DNA from: Halonotius roseus | GTDB lineage: Archaea; Halobacteriota; Halobacteria; Halobacteriales; Haloferacaceae | DNA length: 64,000 nt | Reading direction: 5' to 3' | Assembly: GCF_006861655.1 (NCBI RefSeq) | Contig: NZ_SESI01000002.1 | Coordinates: 344,765 to 408,764 of the forward strand | Part shown: piece after piece, positions 17,899 through 26,222 of the stretch | How positions within the stretch are numbered: position 1 is the first letter of the stretch | How the letters are laid out: each line of letters opens with the position of its first letter | The notes under the pieces: model-generated | The model's input: only the letters and a program-made list of their open reading frames with translations | Told to the model about the DNA's origin: nothing | Database searches by the model: none | Translations under genes and position numbers: made by a program

Positions 17899-18239
17899 CA
17901 GGCATCGCCTCCGGTTGCGACGACAACGTGGGATTTCGTCTTCGACAGCGGGCGGGTCTCCGCGATTGTTACTTCGTCACCAACATCGAGTCCGTCGAGT
18001 ACGCCGGGTACGTGGGCCGGAATACGGGATCGGCGTTTCATATACCGATCGTATTTGGGCACGAACACGTCGTACTCCTGCTCGACGATGACGGTCTTTG
18101 CCATATCCGTCGAGACAACAGTCCCACTGCGGGTCTGGCCTCGAACGGGTAGCTGTCCGTAGAACGGACACGTCTCGTAGTCATACGCCTCCGGGTTTTC
18201 GGGTTCCGGGGGCATGGGTACGTCAAGTCCTATCGCCAT
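17898..18239 (-). CDS. rps17: Ribosomal protein uS17
   Basis: 16S rRNA-binding OB-fold protein. 113 residues: a Pro/Glu-rich archaeal N-terminal extension, the core [19 protein letters not shown] and the loop [16 protein letters not shown], then [19 protein letters not shown]. Overlaps the RNase P gene by 10 bp. Confidence 0.96.
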   Translation of the reverse strand: MAIGLDVPMPPEPENPEAYDYETCPFYGQLPVRGQTRSGTVVSTDMAKTVIVEQEYDVFVPKYDRYMKRRSRIPAHVPGVLDGLDVGDEVTIAETRPLSKTKSHVVVATGGDA

Positions 18240-18715
18240 TTCGAATCTCCTGTGCGTTCAGTCCGCGCTGCAGGTCGCGCACACAAGGTGTGTCCATCCA
18301 CCGTCACGTAGACTCCGCCCTCGCATCCACCCGCGAAGGGGTTTGCGGAACATCCCGACGGCCAAGACTGACGGGGGCGAACCCCCGCAGTATCCTCGCC
18401 GAGTTCGAACGGAGACCCTGCGGTCGGCCGAACACCCGACTGGGTGTCCGGTGTGGCCTCAGCCACGCCGGCCGCAGCGGCTTCATCTGTGTCGCCTGCA
18501 GTCTGGTCAGCGGTCGGTACAACTGCCATCTCGAATGTCGTCCCCGCCTTGGGGACGCGTTTCTCACCCGAGTCAGTCGCAACAACGAACGTCTGCATCG
18601 TCTCGCTGACAACGCGGCCGCTGAGCCCGACAAGGTCGGGGTTGGGCGCGTCGGCGACCCGGATCGGGACGCCGATGAGTTCGTGTCGCGTGAGTGTCTC
18701 GGGTGTGAGTGGCAT
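18230..18715 (-). CDS. rnp1: Ribonuclease P protein component 1 (Rpp29/Pop4)
   Basis: Protein subunit of archaeal RNase P, which trims tRNA 5' leaders. 161 residues: [20 protein letters not shown] and [18 protein letters not shown] form the Sm-like barrel, and [20 protein letters not shown] completes it. Between them (about residues 65-125) is a variable Ala/Thr/Pro-rich insert. Located between rpl29 and rps17 as in most archaea; overlaps rps17 by 10 bp. Confidence 0.92.
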   Translation of the reverse strand: MPLTPETLTRHELIGVPIRVADAPNPDLVGLSGRVVSETMQTFVVATDSGEKRVPKAGTTFEMAVVPTADQTAGDTDEAAAAGVAEATPDTQSGVRPTAGSPFELGEDTAGVRPRQSWPSGCSANPFAGGCEGGVYVTVDGHTLCARPAARTERTGDSKWR

Positions 18716-18717
18716 CG

Positions 18718-18948
18718 TTAGTTCTCGCTATCTGCGTCGTCCGCGTCGAGATCGCCCTCTTCGCGCTGGATCGTCTTGATCCGCGCGATGGCCCGCCGAA
18801 GCTTTTTGAGCTTGGTCGGATCCTCAGGCACGCCACCGGCGGCCTGCAGGGCCTTCGTGTTGAGCAGCTCGGTTTCGAGCTCTTCGAGCTCGACATCGCG
18901 CTCGGCGGCCGTCATGTCGCGGAGCTCCTCGGGTCGGATGATCGCCAT
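18718..18948 (-). CDS. rpl29: Ribosomal protein uL29
   Basis: Small two-helix protein near the tunnel exit. 76 residues (MAIIRPEELRDMTAAERDVE; LKKLRRAIARIKTIQREEGD) with an acidic tail. 1-bp overlap with rps3. Confidence 0.95.
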   Translation of the reverse strand: MAIIRPEELRDMTAAERDVELEELETELLNTKALQAAGGVPEDPTKLKKLRRAIARIKTIQREEGDLDADDADSEN

Positions 18949-19940
18949 CAGTTATCTTCCTCCTTGTCGTCTGCGTCGTCACCGTCTTCCATCTCCTCGA
19001 CGAGATCGGCGGCCTCCTCGGCCACGTCCTCGTCGAGATCCTCGTCGGCAACGGAGTCGCCGTCAGCGTCGCCATCGTCGGCGTCAGCTGATTCGTCGGC
19101 GTCGTCGGCGTCGTCAGCAGCCGACTCGTCGTCGGCGTCGTCGCCATCCGCGTCGTCGCCGGTCTCCTCCTCGATGACTTCCTCGACAATCTCCTCGTCG
19201 ATCGCCTCGGCGGGATCCTCGTCGGGAACCTCTACCTCCTCGTCGTCGCCGGGGGCGGCCTCCTCTGGCTCGCCGGCAAGCAGCTCCTCGACGCTCTCGT
19301 CATCGTCGGCGTCGACGACCGCCTGCTCGACAGGCTCGAACTCGACATCCTCGTGGATGGCGAAGTCGTCGGGCAGCGTTGCTCCCGGCGGGATGATCTT
19401 CACCGTCACGCCGATGGTGCCGAGCTTCATCACGGCGACACCCTGGCCTTCGTCGACCACGTCTTGGGCGGGTTCGCCGTTGTGTTTGATGTAGCCACGG
19501 TTGAACTTCTCCACGCGTGAGCGTGCGCCCGTGACCTTGCCGCTGAGGACGATCTCCGCGCCGAGCGCGCCGGCTTCCATGATCCGGTCGATCGTGGTGT
19601 GACCGGCTTTCCGGAAGTACCAGCCGCGTTCGAGCGCGTTGGCGAGGCGGTCGGCGACGATCCGGGCGTTGAGATCCGGCTCGTCGACTTCCTGCACGTC
19701 GACCTGTGGATCGTCCATCCCGAACTCCTCGGTGAGGGTGGTGGTGATTTTCCGAATATTCTTCCCACCCTTGCCGATGACCATCCCTGGTTTCTCGGCT
19801 TTGAGGACGATCTGGGTGCCCATCGGCGTTTTGGCGATATCCATCCCGCCGTAGCCCGCCCGGTCGAGCTCTTCGGTGAAGAACTCGTCAATCTGGGCGC
19901 GCTGGAGGCCGTTTTCGATGAACTGCTGTTCGTCGGCCAT
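18948..19940 (-). CDS. rps3: Ribosomal protein uS3 with long acidic tail
   Basis: Lines the mRNA entry channel. The first ~210 of 330 residues are a normal uS3, with the type II KH motif MVIGKGGKNIRKI around residues 54-66 and the S3 C-terminal domain (GEIVLSGKVTGARSRVEKF-like). The last ~115 residues are almost only Asp, Glu and Ala. Such tails occur in haloarchaea but this one is long. 1-bp overlaps with rpl29 and rpl22. Confidence 0.95.
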   Translation of the reverse strand: MADEQQFIENGLQRAQIDEFFTEELDRAGYGGMDIAKTPMGTQIVLKAEKPGMVIGKGGKNIRKITTTLTEEFGMDDPQVDVQEVDEPDLNARIVADRLANALERGWYFRKAGHTTIDRIMEAGALGAEIVLSGKVTGARSRVEKFNRGYIKHNGEPAQDVVDEGQGVAVMKLGTIGVTVKIIPPGATLPDDFAIHEDVEFEPVEQAVVDADDDESVEELLAGEPEEAAPGDDEEVEVPDEDPAEAIDEEIVEEVIEEETGDDADGDDADDESAADDADDADESADADDGDADGDSVADEDLDEDVAEEAADLVEEMEDGDDADDKEEDN

Positions 19941-20407
19941 CAGTTCTCCTCCTCCGGTGCTTCAAGCACCAGCTCAACATCACAGAGCGTGGTGTTCGAA
20001 GGGCTGGCACGGCCAAAGGCCCGGGAGGTGCGGCCCTGCTGTTCGCCCACCTTGTGGGGGGCGACGTGGGCGATCTCCATGGCTGGGCCATCGAAGCCCT
20101 GTTCGGTGCCGTTGTTGCGGGCGTTGATCAGGAGCTTCTTGAAGTCCTTGGCGGCCTTCTCGGGGTAGCGACCGGCATCCCAGCCGTCGATATCCGAGCG
20201 ATGACCGACACCGGTGTTGTGTTGTTTGAACGGCACCGACCGCTCCTCGGCGATGACCGCATCGAGGTACTCCAGGGCCTCGCTGACGGGCATCCCCTTG
20301 ATCGCGCGGGCGATGGCCTTGCTGTGCTTCAGGCTGATGGGCCGCTCCCGAAGCATCGCTTTCGCGGTGGTGTCGGGGTCGGCCTCGACGCTGTAGTTGA
20401 TTCCCAT
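19940..20407 (-). CDS. rpl22: Ribosomal protein uL22
   Basis: Lines the nascent peptide tunnel. 155 residues, starting MGINYSVEADPDTTAKAMLR, with LKHSKAIARAIKGMPVSEAL and the C-terminal FGRASPSNTTLCDVELVLE of the tunnel-lining hairpin region. 2 bp from rps19. Confidence 0.96.
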   Translation of the reverse strand: MGINYSVEADPDTTAKAMLRERPISLKHSKAIARAIKGMPVSEALEYLDAVIAEERSVPFKQHNTGVGHRSDIDGWDAGRYPEKAAKDFKKLLINARNNGTEQGFDGPAMEIAHVAPHKVGEQQGRTSRAFGRASPSNTTLCDVELVLEAPEEEN

Positions 20408-20409
20408 AG

Positions 20410-20832
20410 TTATTTGAGCGGCACGAACTTTGAGGAGCGGGTCGCGCCAATCCCGGCCTGTCCGTGCTCGACCGAGCTCCGGGTGAGCTGGAACTCGCCG
20501 AGGTAGTGCCCGATCATCTCGGGTTTGACCTCGACGCGCTCGAAGCTCTGTCCGGTGTAGACAGCGAACGTCAGCCCAACGAACTCCGGCAGGACGGGCA
20601 TGTCCCGCAGGTGGGTTCGGAGGGGGTTGTCCGCCGTCTCCTCCTCGGTGCTGTCTCTGGCTTTTGCCAGCAGCTTCTGGTGTTCCGCGGACAGTCCACG
20701 GGTAATAGTGCGCCGCTGTCGAGCGGGAAGCAGTTCCGCAACCTCATCAAGCTCCATCGCTTGGAGCTCGTCGAGTGTGTGACCGCGGTAGGTGAACTCA
20801 CCTTCACGGCCGGTTCGGTATTCAGTACTCAT
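20410..20832 (-). CDS. rps19: Ribosomal protein uS19
   Basis: Small-subunit head protein near the A site. 140 residues with the S19 core [20 protein letters not shown] and [20 protein letters not shown]; a helical N-terminal archaeal extension of about 50 residues precedes it. 1-bp overlap with rpl2. Confidence 0.96.
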   Translation of the reverse strand: MSTEYRTGREGEFTYRGHTLDELQAMELDEVAELLPARQRRTITRGLSAEHQKLLAKARDSTEEETADNPLRTHLRDMPVLPEFVGLTFAVYTGQSFERVEVKPEMIGHYLGEFQLTRSSVEHGQAGIGATRSSKFVPLK

Positions 20833-21560
20833 TAGTTACCACCCGTGCTGCCACGTCCGGTGCGTTTCGAGGCGATATCGCCGACCTTTCGTCCCGGCGG
20901 GGCGTCCCGCGAGACCGATTTCGGCTTGCCGGGGTGTTGGCGGCCACCGCCACCGAAGGGGTGGTCGATGGCGTTCATCGCAACACCACGGACTCGCGGG
21001 TACTTCGTCCCGCGAGACTTCATCTTGTGATATTTGTTGCCGGCTTTGACAAACGGCTTTTCGGTGCGGCCACCGCCGGCAACGACGCCGATGGTAGCGC
21101 GGCAGTCGGGGTTGAGCCGTTTGACCTCGCCGCTCGGCAGTTGGATGACCGCAACGTTGCGGTCGTGGGTCATCAGCTGGGCGGAGACGCCCGTCGCGCG
21201 GGCGAACTTCCCGCCGTCACCGGGGGAGCTCTCGACGTTGCAGACGAGGACACCCTCGGGGATCTCGCCCAGCGGCAGCGTGTTGCCGGGTTTGATCTCC
21301 GCGCTGACGCCGACCTGGATCGTCTCGCCGACGGTGACACCCTCGGGGGCGAGGATGAGCCGTCGGTCGCCATCCTCGAACTCCACGTCTGCGAGGGGGG
21401 CACTCCGGGCGGGATCGTGCTCGATGTCGACGATCTCGCCGGAGATCGTGTCGGTCTCTTCGGATTTCTTGTGCGACAGTTCGGCTTTGTAGCGGTGTGA
21501 TGGCGCGCGGAAGGTTGGGCCACCACGGCCGCGTCGTTGTCCCTGAATTCGTCGTCCCAT
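20832..21560 (-). CDS. rpl2: Ribosomal protein uL2
   Basis: Core large-subunit protein required for peptidyl transferase assembly. 242 residues: [20 protein letters not shown] at the N-terminus, OB and SH3-like domains, and the C-terminal signature region [20 protein letters not shown] containing the conserved histidine. Length typical for archaea. Confidence 0.97.
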   Translation of the reverse strand: MGRRIQGQRRGRGGPTFRAPSHRYKAELSHKKSEETDTISGEIVDIEHDPARSAPLADVEFEDGDRRLILAPEGVTVGETIQVGVSAEIKPGNTLPLGEIPEGVLVCNVESSPGDGGKFARATGVSAQLMTHDRNVAVIQLPSGEVKRLNPDCRATIGVVAGGGRTEKPFVKAGNKYHKMKSRGTKYPRVRGVAMNAIDHPFGGGGRQHPGKPKSVSRDAPPGRKVGDIASKRTGRGSTGGN

Positions 21561-21561
21561 C

Positions 21562-21816
21562 TTAGAACACCCCGATTCTGGAGGCGATCTCGGTTGCGTC
21601 GTCGTCCTCGCTCAGCGTGATCGTCGCCTTCTTTTCGGCATCCGGCGTGATCTGCGTGTTGATGTCGACGACGGTCACGTCGTAGCGTTCTTCGATCTCA
21701 TCGCTGATCGCCGGCTTGTCGGCGTCGATGTGGGTGATGAACTGGAGCTTGTTGTCGAAGTCCATCTCGTCCATCGCCTTCTCGGTGACCAGCGGATGTT
21801 CGAGAATCGAGTTCAT
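21562..21816 (-). CDS. rpl23: Ribosomal protein uL23
   Basis: Tunnel-exit protein and SRP/translocon docking site. 84 residues, start MNSILEHPLVTEKAMDEMDF; standard compact archaeal uL23. Overlaps rpl4 by 4 bp. Confidence 0.96.
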   Translation of the reverse strand: MNSILEHPLVTEKAMDEMDFDNKLQFITHIDADKPAISDEIEERYDVTVVDINTQITPDAEKKATITLSEDDDATEIASRIGVF

Positions 21817-22559
21817 CGGTCGGCCACCTCCGCGATCGCGCTTTCGGTGTAGATCGTGAGTCGGCCGGCGTGGGTACCGGGCGCCAGATCCTCGACGTTG
21901 ACATCGTGGGCGGTCGCCACGTCAGCCCCCGCAAGGTTGCGGGCGGCCTTCGATGGCTCCTCGCTGGTCACGAAGAGGATCGATTTTGGCTCCTGGTACT
22001 TGCGGCCACGGGTCGTTCCCTGGCCGGCACGGATCGTCTTCCCCTCGTCGGCGCGCTCGATGTCGTCGGCGACACCGAGGGCTTCGAGCAGGGAGACGAC
22101 CTCCTGGGTTTTGACAAGATCCTCGAACTCGTCGTCGACAACGAGCGGGAGGTCGATATCGTCGTCGAACTCGTGGCCGCGGTCGGCGACGCGGTCGGCG
22201 TCAGCCGTGGCGGCAAGCGCGGAGCGCGTCGCCAGCTGTCGTGTCTGTTTGTTGATCGATTTGCCCTGTTCCTTCTCGGCCTTCGGTGGGTGTGCACGGC
22301 GGCCCCCAACGGCGTGGGGGACGCGTTTCACGACGCCGTCCTGTCGGGGATCGTGAGACATACCGCGGCCGCTGCCCATCGATTCGGCGGGCGTTCGCAG
22401 CCCGGCGAACTCGTCGGCACCGTAGGCCTGTTTCCGGTTTGCCTGTGCGGCGACGACGGCCTGCTGGATGAGATCCGGACGGAAGTGTGTCTCAAAGATC
22501 TCCGGAAGCTCGACCGAGCCGGCGTCGTCACCGTTCAGGTCGCGTACTGTTGCCTGCAT
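21813..22559 (-). CDS. rpl4: Ribosomal protein uL4
   Basis: Large-subunit protein whose extended loop lines the tunnel. 248 residues; the loop GSGRGMSHDPRQDGVVKRVP and the Rossmann-like C-terminus KSILFVTSEEPSKAARNLAG are clear. 4-bp overlap with rpl23, 2-bp gap from rpl3. Confidence 0.96.
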   Translation of the reverse strand: MQATVRDLNGDDAGSVELPEIFETHFRPDLIQQAVVAAQANRKQAYGADEFAGLRTPAESMGSGRGMSHDPRQDGVVKRVPHAVGGRRAHPPKAEKEQGKSINKQTRQLATRSALAATADADRVADRGHEFDDDIDLPLVVDDEFEDLVKTQEVVSLLEALGVADDIERADEGKTIRAGQGTTRGRKYQEPKSILFVTSEEPSKAARNLAGADVATAHDVNVEDLAPGTHAGRLTIYTESAIAEVADR

Positions 22560-22561
22560 AG

Positions 22562-23578
22562 TTAGCCCTGATTGGATGCGGTTGAGACGTACCGAACCTC
22601 GGGATCGAGGCGCGGCTGGTCGTTCGGCCGGATGGCCGGGCGGAACCGCAGCAGCCGTTGGTTCGGCCCCGGCAGCGAACCTTTGATGAGCACGTAGTTG
22701 CCATCGACCTCGCCGTGGTTGACGAAGCCGCCGTCAACGCTGGCCTCGTCGCCGTCGCCGATGTCGATCAGGCGTTTGTTGAGCTCGGTTCGCTGCTGGT
22801 AGCCGGTCTGTCCTTGCTGTGGCACCGTCGAACGGACCCGGGAGGGGTTCCACGGACCGAGGTTGCCGATCCGGCGTCGCCATCCCTGGCGGGCGTGTTT
22901 GCCCTTCCGTTTCTGGACGCCCCATCGCTTGACGGGGCCTTGGGTGCCTTTTCCTTTCGTAATCCCGGAGACATCGAGATACTCGCCGGCGCGGAACACG
23001 TCGTCAACGCTGTGTTCGCCGCCGTCTTCGAGCAGTTCGAGCGCGAAGTCGGCGCGGTCGCTGAGGGAGCCGCCGCCGACGCGTGTCTCCATGATATCGG
23101 GTTTCTTTTTCGGAACGTTGGGGCTCTCGTCGGGGACGGTGTGGGTGATCAATCGCAGATCGTCCACGTTCCCGGCGTCGAGTTCGTTCCGAAGGGCCTC
23201 CGAGTCGCTCTCGAAGGTATCTTCGGCCGGCAGGTCAAGGGCGCGATCGAGTTCGTCGTGGAACTCGGTGGCCCAGACCTCGCTGACCGGCTTCTGTCCG
23301 TACGGCGTGTCTTCGTAGGCTCGGAGCGCGACCGCCCGCATCGGCGGCACCTCGACGACCGTGACGGGAACGGATTCCTCCATCCCTTCACGCGAGGAGT
23401 CCGCCTCGTCGTTGACCATGACAACGTGGGTCATTCCGGCCTTGTAGCCGGCGAAGCCCTGCGGTGCAGGTGCACCGTCGTCGTCAGGCCACGAGCGGAT
23501 GCGTGGGACTTCCGAGTCCGCACGCGTGCGGGGGCTAAAGCCCAGCGAGCCTTTGCGTGGTCTGCTTGGTTGTGGCAT
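22562..23578 (-). CDS. rpl3: Ribosomal protein uL3
   Basis: Early assembly protein reaching the peptidyl transferase centre. 338 residues: MPQPSRPRKGSLGFSPRTRA, the SGITKGKGTQGPVKRWGVQK segment, and KGSLPGPNQRLLRFRPAIRP at the C-terminus. First ribosomal protein of the operon, 5 bp after the SPOUT methyltransferase gene. Confidence 0.97.
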   Translation of the reverse strand: MPQPSRPRKGSLGFSPRTRADSEVPRIRSWPDDDGAPAPQGFAGYKAGMTHVVMVNDEADSSREGMEESVPVTVVEVPPMRAVALRAYEDTPYGQKPVSEVWATEFHDELDRALDLPAEDTFESDSEALRNELDAGNVDDLRLITHTVPDESPNVPKKKPDIMETRVGGGSLSDRADFALELLEDGGEHSVDDVFRAGEYLDVSGITKGKGTQGPVKRWGVQKRKGKHARQGWRRRIGNLGPWNPSRVRSTVPQQGQTGYQQRTELNKRLIDIGDGDEASVDGGFVNHGEVDGNYVLIKGSLPGPNQRLLRFRPAIRPNDQPRLDPEVRYVSTASNQG

Positions 23579-23583
23579 GTGGT

Positions 23584-24462
23584 TTACTCCGTGAGTGTGA
23601 GACAGGCGAGCGACGCGAACATCGCTTCCTCGGTTCGCACCGTCTCGCTGCCCTGTCGCGGAATCGTATTGAGCCAGCGGTCGAACCCCGGATCGGAGTC
23701 GACGTGGTCGTCGTCCAAACCGTGTGGCTTGGACGCCCCGGCTGCGTCAGCAGCCGAGATTGCCTCGGGTGGGATCCCGAGTATCTCCGGCAGCCCTCTG
23801 CCAGGCGACCCGAAAGCGACGGTCAGCCCGTCCCGGTAGTCGGGACGGAACTCGGCCAGTCGCGCGATGGACAACCGCTGTCCATGACGGGAGGTGGCGA
23901 TCCGTCGTCCGGCGGCGTCGGCAAGGGCGGCCGACAGGTTCACAGTCGCCACGTCGAAGCCCGGTGTGGGCTCATCGACGAGGCGCGCGCGAACCGGTTC
24001 TCTCGAAGAGATCCTGACGGTGACGCGCTCCCCCTCAGCCGGTGTCGCCATCGACGGCGGCACCGTGAGAGAGATCGGGTGTTGCAGTCCGCAAGTGACC
24101 CGGACGCGGCCTTCAGGTCCGACCTCGGTCACGATTCCCTGGTTGACAGCCGACTCGGACGAATCGGCTGTGGTCTGCGACGAGAGCCGCAAGGGCGGAA
24201 GTACGCCCGCAAACTGCAGTTCGTCGCGTTTCCCCCACACCTCATCTTTGAGGTGCGGCGGCGTCGCGGCGTACTGCAGGACGATGCGGACGAAGTCTTC
24301 GCCCCACCGACGTTCGCCGTCCCGATCGGGGAAGACACAGAGTCGGTCGGCCCGGAAGACCGCTGCCGCACGGGCAACGTAGCCGAGCTTGCGAGTTGCC
24401 TCGCGTTTGTCCTCGGCTTCCCGGACGACCGACGACGGAATCAGTAGTGTGAGTCCGTCCAT
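23584..24462 (-). CDS. SPOUT-class putative RNA uridine N3 methyltransferase (DUF171)
   Basis: 292 residues of the DUF171/SPOUT family, thought to methylate RNA. N-terminal alpha/beta half (MDGLTLLIPSSVVREAEDKR, RADRLCVFPD), an inserted OB-like domain around 105-160 (GIVTEVGPEGRVRVTCG), and a C-terminal knotted part with LTVAFGSPGRGLPEILGI and FDRWLNTIPRQGSETVRTEE that should bind S-adenosylmethionine. It heads the ribosomal operon, a conserved archaeal arrangement suggesting an rRNA substrate. Exact target is unproven. Confidence 0.85.
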   Translation of the reverse strand: MDGLTLLIPSSVVREAEDKREATRKLGYVARAAAVFRADRLCVFPDRDGERRWGEDFVRIVLQYAATPPHLKDEVWGKRDELQFAGVLPPLRLSSQTTADSSESAVNQGIVTEVGPEGRVRVTCGLQHPISLTVPPSMATPAEGERVTVRISSREPVRARLVDEPTPGFDVATVNLSAALADAAGRRIATSRHGQRLSIARLAEFRPDYRDGLTVAFGSPGRGLPEILGIPPEAISAADAAGASKPHGLDDDHVDSDPGFDRWLNTIPRQGSETVRTEEAMFASLACLTLTE

Positions 24463-24507
24463 CGGTCTGTCTCGTCGCTAGACTGTAGCCTGGCTTTCCG
24501 ACGAGAG

Positions 24508-24516
24508 CCTAAAAGG
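24508..24516 (-). promoter_or_regulatory. Candidate promoter of the S10/spc operon
   Basis: The minus strand reads CCGCTATCCTTTTAGGCTC; the CCTTTTAGG box lies about 50 bp before the methyltransferase ATG at 24462, giving a leader of roughly 20-25 nt. It is the only good TATA-like box in this upstream interval. Confidence 0.45.
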
Positions 24517-24770
24517 ATAGCGGAACAGCCCGCCCCTTGTGGGCCGTTCACACGCTCTTCAGGCCGTAACACGCCGGAATTTGGTTTGTGAGTGGCTCCC
24601 ACTCCGACGCGTCATGTCGCGCTGGTCGAACGCGATGCGGTCGATCTGCACACGACCCGGGACGATCTCGACGCCGTCAACGAGGTCGCCGAAAACTGGA
24701 GCACGGTGAGATCGACGGCCGGGCCGTGATGACGCCGTAGAATTTGGCAGGTCGCTCTTTTTCTTGTTTT

Positions 24771-24788
24771 GTGTGCGAGCGCGCACAC
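24771..24788. repeat. Perfect 7-bp hairpin next to T-rich tract
   Basis: GTGTGCG and CGCACAC flank a 4-nt loop; a T-rich stretch (24756-24770) precedes it on the plus strand. It lies 85 bp before the DUF2270 start; role unclear. Confidence 0.55.
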
Positions 24789-24872
24789 GAGTGTAAGCAA
24801 TTGACACCCAACAATGACAACGGCCCAGATTCGGCGATGGGATTTACCTGTCGGCTGCCGGTATCTAATGGC

Positions 24873-25580
24873 ATGGCAGAGCCATCCGAGGAGTTCGATC
24901 CGGAGTCACCCGAGGAGCGGGAGGTTGCCGGTGAGGCAGCCGGTGATCGCACCGATTTTTTATCGCTCATGGGCCACGCCTACCGTGGTGAGCTCGGGCG
25001 GGCGACGGCGTGGCGCACCCGGATCGACAGAACGACCAACTGGGCGGTCGTCCTCACAGCAAGCCTGCTCACATGGGCGTTTTCCGGGTCGTCTCGGCCA
25101 CACTACATCCTGCTGCTTGGGGTGGTGATGGTGACGGTCTTTCTGGGGATCGAAACTCGTCGCTACCGCGTTTACGACATCTGGCGATCGCGGGTGCGGA
25201 TCCTCGAAGAGAACGTCTTCGCCAACGCGCTCGACTCCGAAGGCGTCGAACAGACCAACTGGCGGGAGCTACTGAGCGAGGATCTGCGGAAGCCAGCGGT
25301 GAAAACACCGATCGTTGAGGCGGTCTCACGCCGGCTGCAACGCGTCTACTTTGCCCTGTTTTCGGTGTTGTTCGGCGCGTGGCTCGTCCGGCTGACCGTC
25401 TTTGCGGAGACGCCGGCCGGGCTCATCGAAACGGCGGCGATCGGCCAACTGCCGGGAATCGTGGTGAGCGTCGGGGTCGGGTGCTACTACGCGATCGTCC
25501 TGGTGCTCACAGTCTGGCCAAAGAGCCGACAGGCGAAGGGTGAGCTCCGCTCGCGGCCCGACACCGAGGAGTGGCGATAA
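24873..25580 (+). CDS. DUF2270 family integral membrane protein
   Basis: ATG at 24873 (MAEPSEEFDPESPEEREVAG) gives 235 residues; the frame opens earlier but its upstream residues look non-coding. An acidic cytoplasmic N-terminus is followed by two transmembrane segments (about 56-75 and 80-97), a central soluble helix region (YRVYDIWRSRVRILEENVFA) and two further segments near the end. This matches DUF2270. Function unknown. Stands alone before tRNA-Gly. Confidence 0.8.
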   Translation: MAEPSEEFDPESPEEREVAGEAAGDRTDFLSLMGHAYRGELGRATAWRTRIDRTTNWAVVLTASLLTWAFSGSSRPHYILLLGVVMVTVFLGIETRRYRVYDIWRSRVRILEENVFANALDSEGVEQTNWRELLSEDLRKPAVKTPIVEAVSRRLQRVYFALFSVLFGAWLVRLTVFAETPAGLIETAAIGQLPGIVVSVGVGCYYAIVLVLTVWPKSRQAKGELRSRPDTEEWR

Positions 25581-25697
25581 CGACCGGGCACAGGCCGTCA
25601 GCGGAGTCCAGCAGGTCGACGACGGGAGGGCCGTACAGCGAACTGATCGCGGTCGCTGTGCCAGATCGCGGGCCTTCGGTGGGGTGGTTTCGCAACC

Positions 25698-25704
25698 CTT
25701 ATAG
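25698..25704 (+). promoter_or_regulatory. TATA box of tRNA-Gly
   Basis: CTTATAG within the palindromic ACCCTTATAGGGT lies about 30 bp before where the tRNA transcript should begin (mature 5' end at 25736). Confidence 0.6.
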
Positions 25705-25735
25705 GGTCATCGGCGGTTACATTGAGTTGCACAAG

Positions 25736-25806
25736 GCGTCGGTAGTGTAGTGGTATCACGTAACCTTGCCATGGTTACAACCCGAGTTCAAATCTCGGCC
25801 GACGCA
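25736..25806 (+). tRNA. tRNA-Gly (GCC)
   Basis: 71 nt folding into a full cloverleaf: acceptor GCGTCGG pairs with CCGACGC and the discriminator is A at 25806; D-arm with GTGG; anticodon stem GTAAC/GTTAC with loop CTTGCCATG giving anticodon GCC; T-arm CGAG/CTCG with loop GTTCAAAT. No intron and no encoded CCA. Its 3' half is copied twice downstream. Confidence 0.95.
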
Positions 25807-25879
25807 TTTCTGCCGAACACAATATCTGCGAGCGACGACTGTCGCTCGCGCTTCGTGTGAGGCTGTCATCGCCCACGAG
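25783..25879. repeat. Repeat copy A: tRNA-Gly 3' end plus flank (97 bp)
   Basis: Matches 26103-26199 over 97 bp with one difference (C at 25813, T at 26133), exactly 320 bp apart. It starts inside the real T-arm and continues into flanking DNA containing a 9-bp hairpin (25828-25836 with 25841-25849). Confidence 0.9.
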
Positions 25880-25915
25880 ATTTGAATCAGAGAGCGAACG
25901 GAGTGAGCGACCGTG

Positions 25916-25936
25916 GTTCAAATCTCGGCCGACGCA
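25916..25936. repeat. Second copy of the tRNA-Gly 3' end (21 bp)
   Basis: Identical to 25786-25806, the T-loop to discriminator base of tRNA-Gly. A reverse-complement T-arm segment (CGAGATTTGAA, 25877-25887) precedes it, so the two can pair. Resembles an attachment-site duplicate. Confidence 0.85.
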
Positions 25937-26102
25937 TGATTTCTTCGGCGACCAATCCCCAAGCGGCGCGTCTTGTCGCGCCGCGACCACGGTCGCCGGC
26001 TGTCTGCGTTCACGAGATTTGAGCAGACGAGACGCGCGCAACGCAGTGAGCGTGGTGATCCACACCACGGGTGCGAACGGCGAAGCCGTGAGCACGTCTC
26101 GG

Positions 26103-26199
26103 CGAGTTCAAATCTCGGCCGACGCATTTCTGTCGAACACAATATCTGCGAGCGACGACTGTCGCTCGCGCTTCGTGTGAGGCTGTCATCGCCCACGAG
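26103..26199. repeat. Repeat copy B: third tRNA-Gly 3' end plus flank (97 bp)
   Basis: Near-identical to 25783-25879. The 320-bp segment between the two starts carries a different block with its own reverse-complement T-arm piece and hairpins. The pattern suggests serial integration and excision at tRNA-Gly; no integrase is present in the window. Confidence 0.9.
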
Positions 26200-26222
26200 C
26201 GATACGGCTCGATTACAGTGAG

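Larger units (their letters stand above)
24463..24872. other. Divergent intergenic region between the ribosomal operon and the DUF2270 gene
   Basis: 410 bp without a confident gene. It holds the putative S10 operon promoter (24508-24516), a short stretch around 24590-24729 with codon-like periodicity in two frames but no start, possibly a gene remnant, and an 18-nt perfect hairpin (24771-24788) beside a T-rich tract. Confidence 0.5.

Noticed and set aside
25916..26126. Additional tRNA genes
   Set aside because: Only the 3' T-arm and acceptor strand are copied; there is no D-arm, anticodon arm or 5' acceptor strand.
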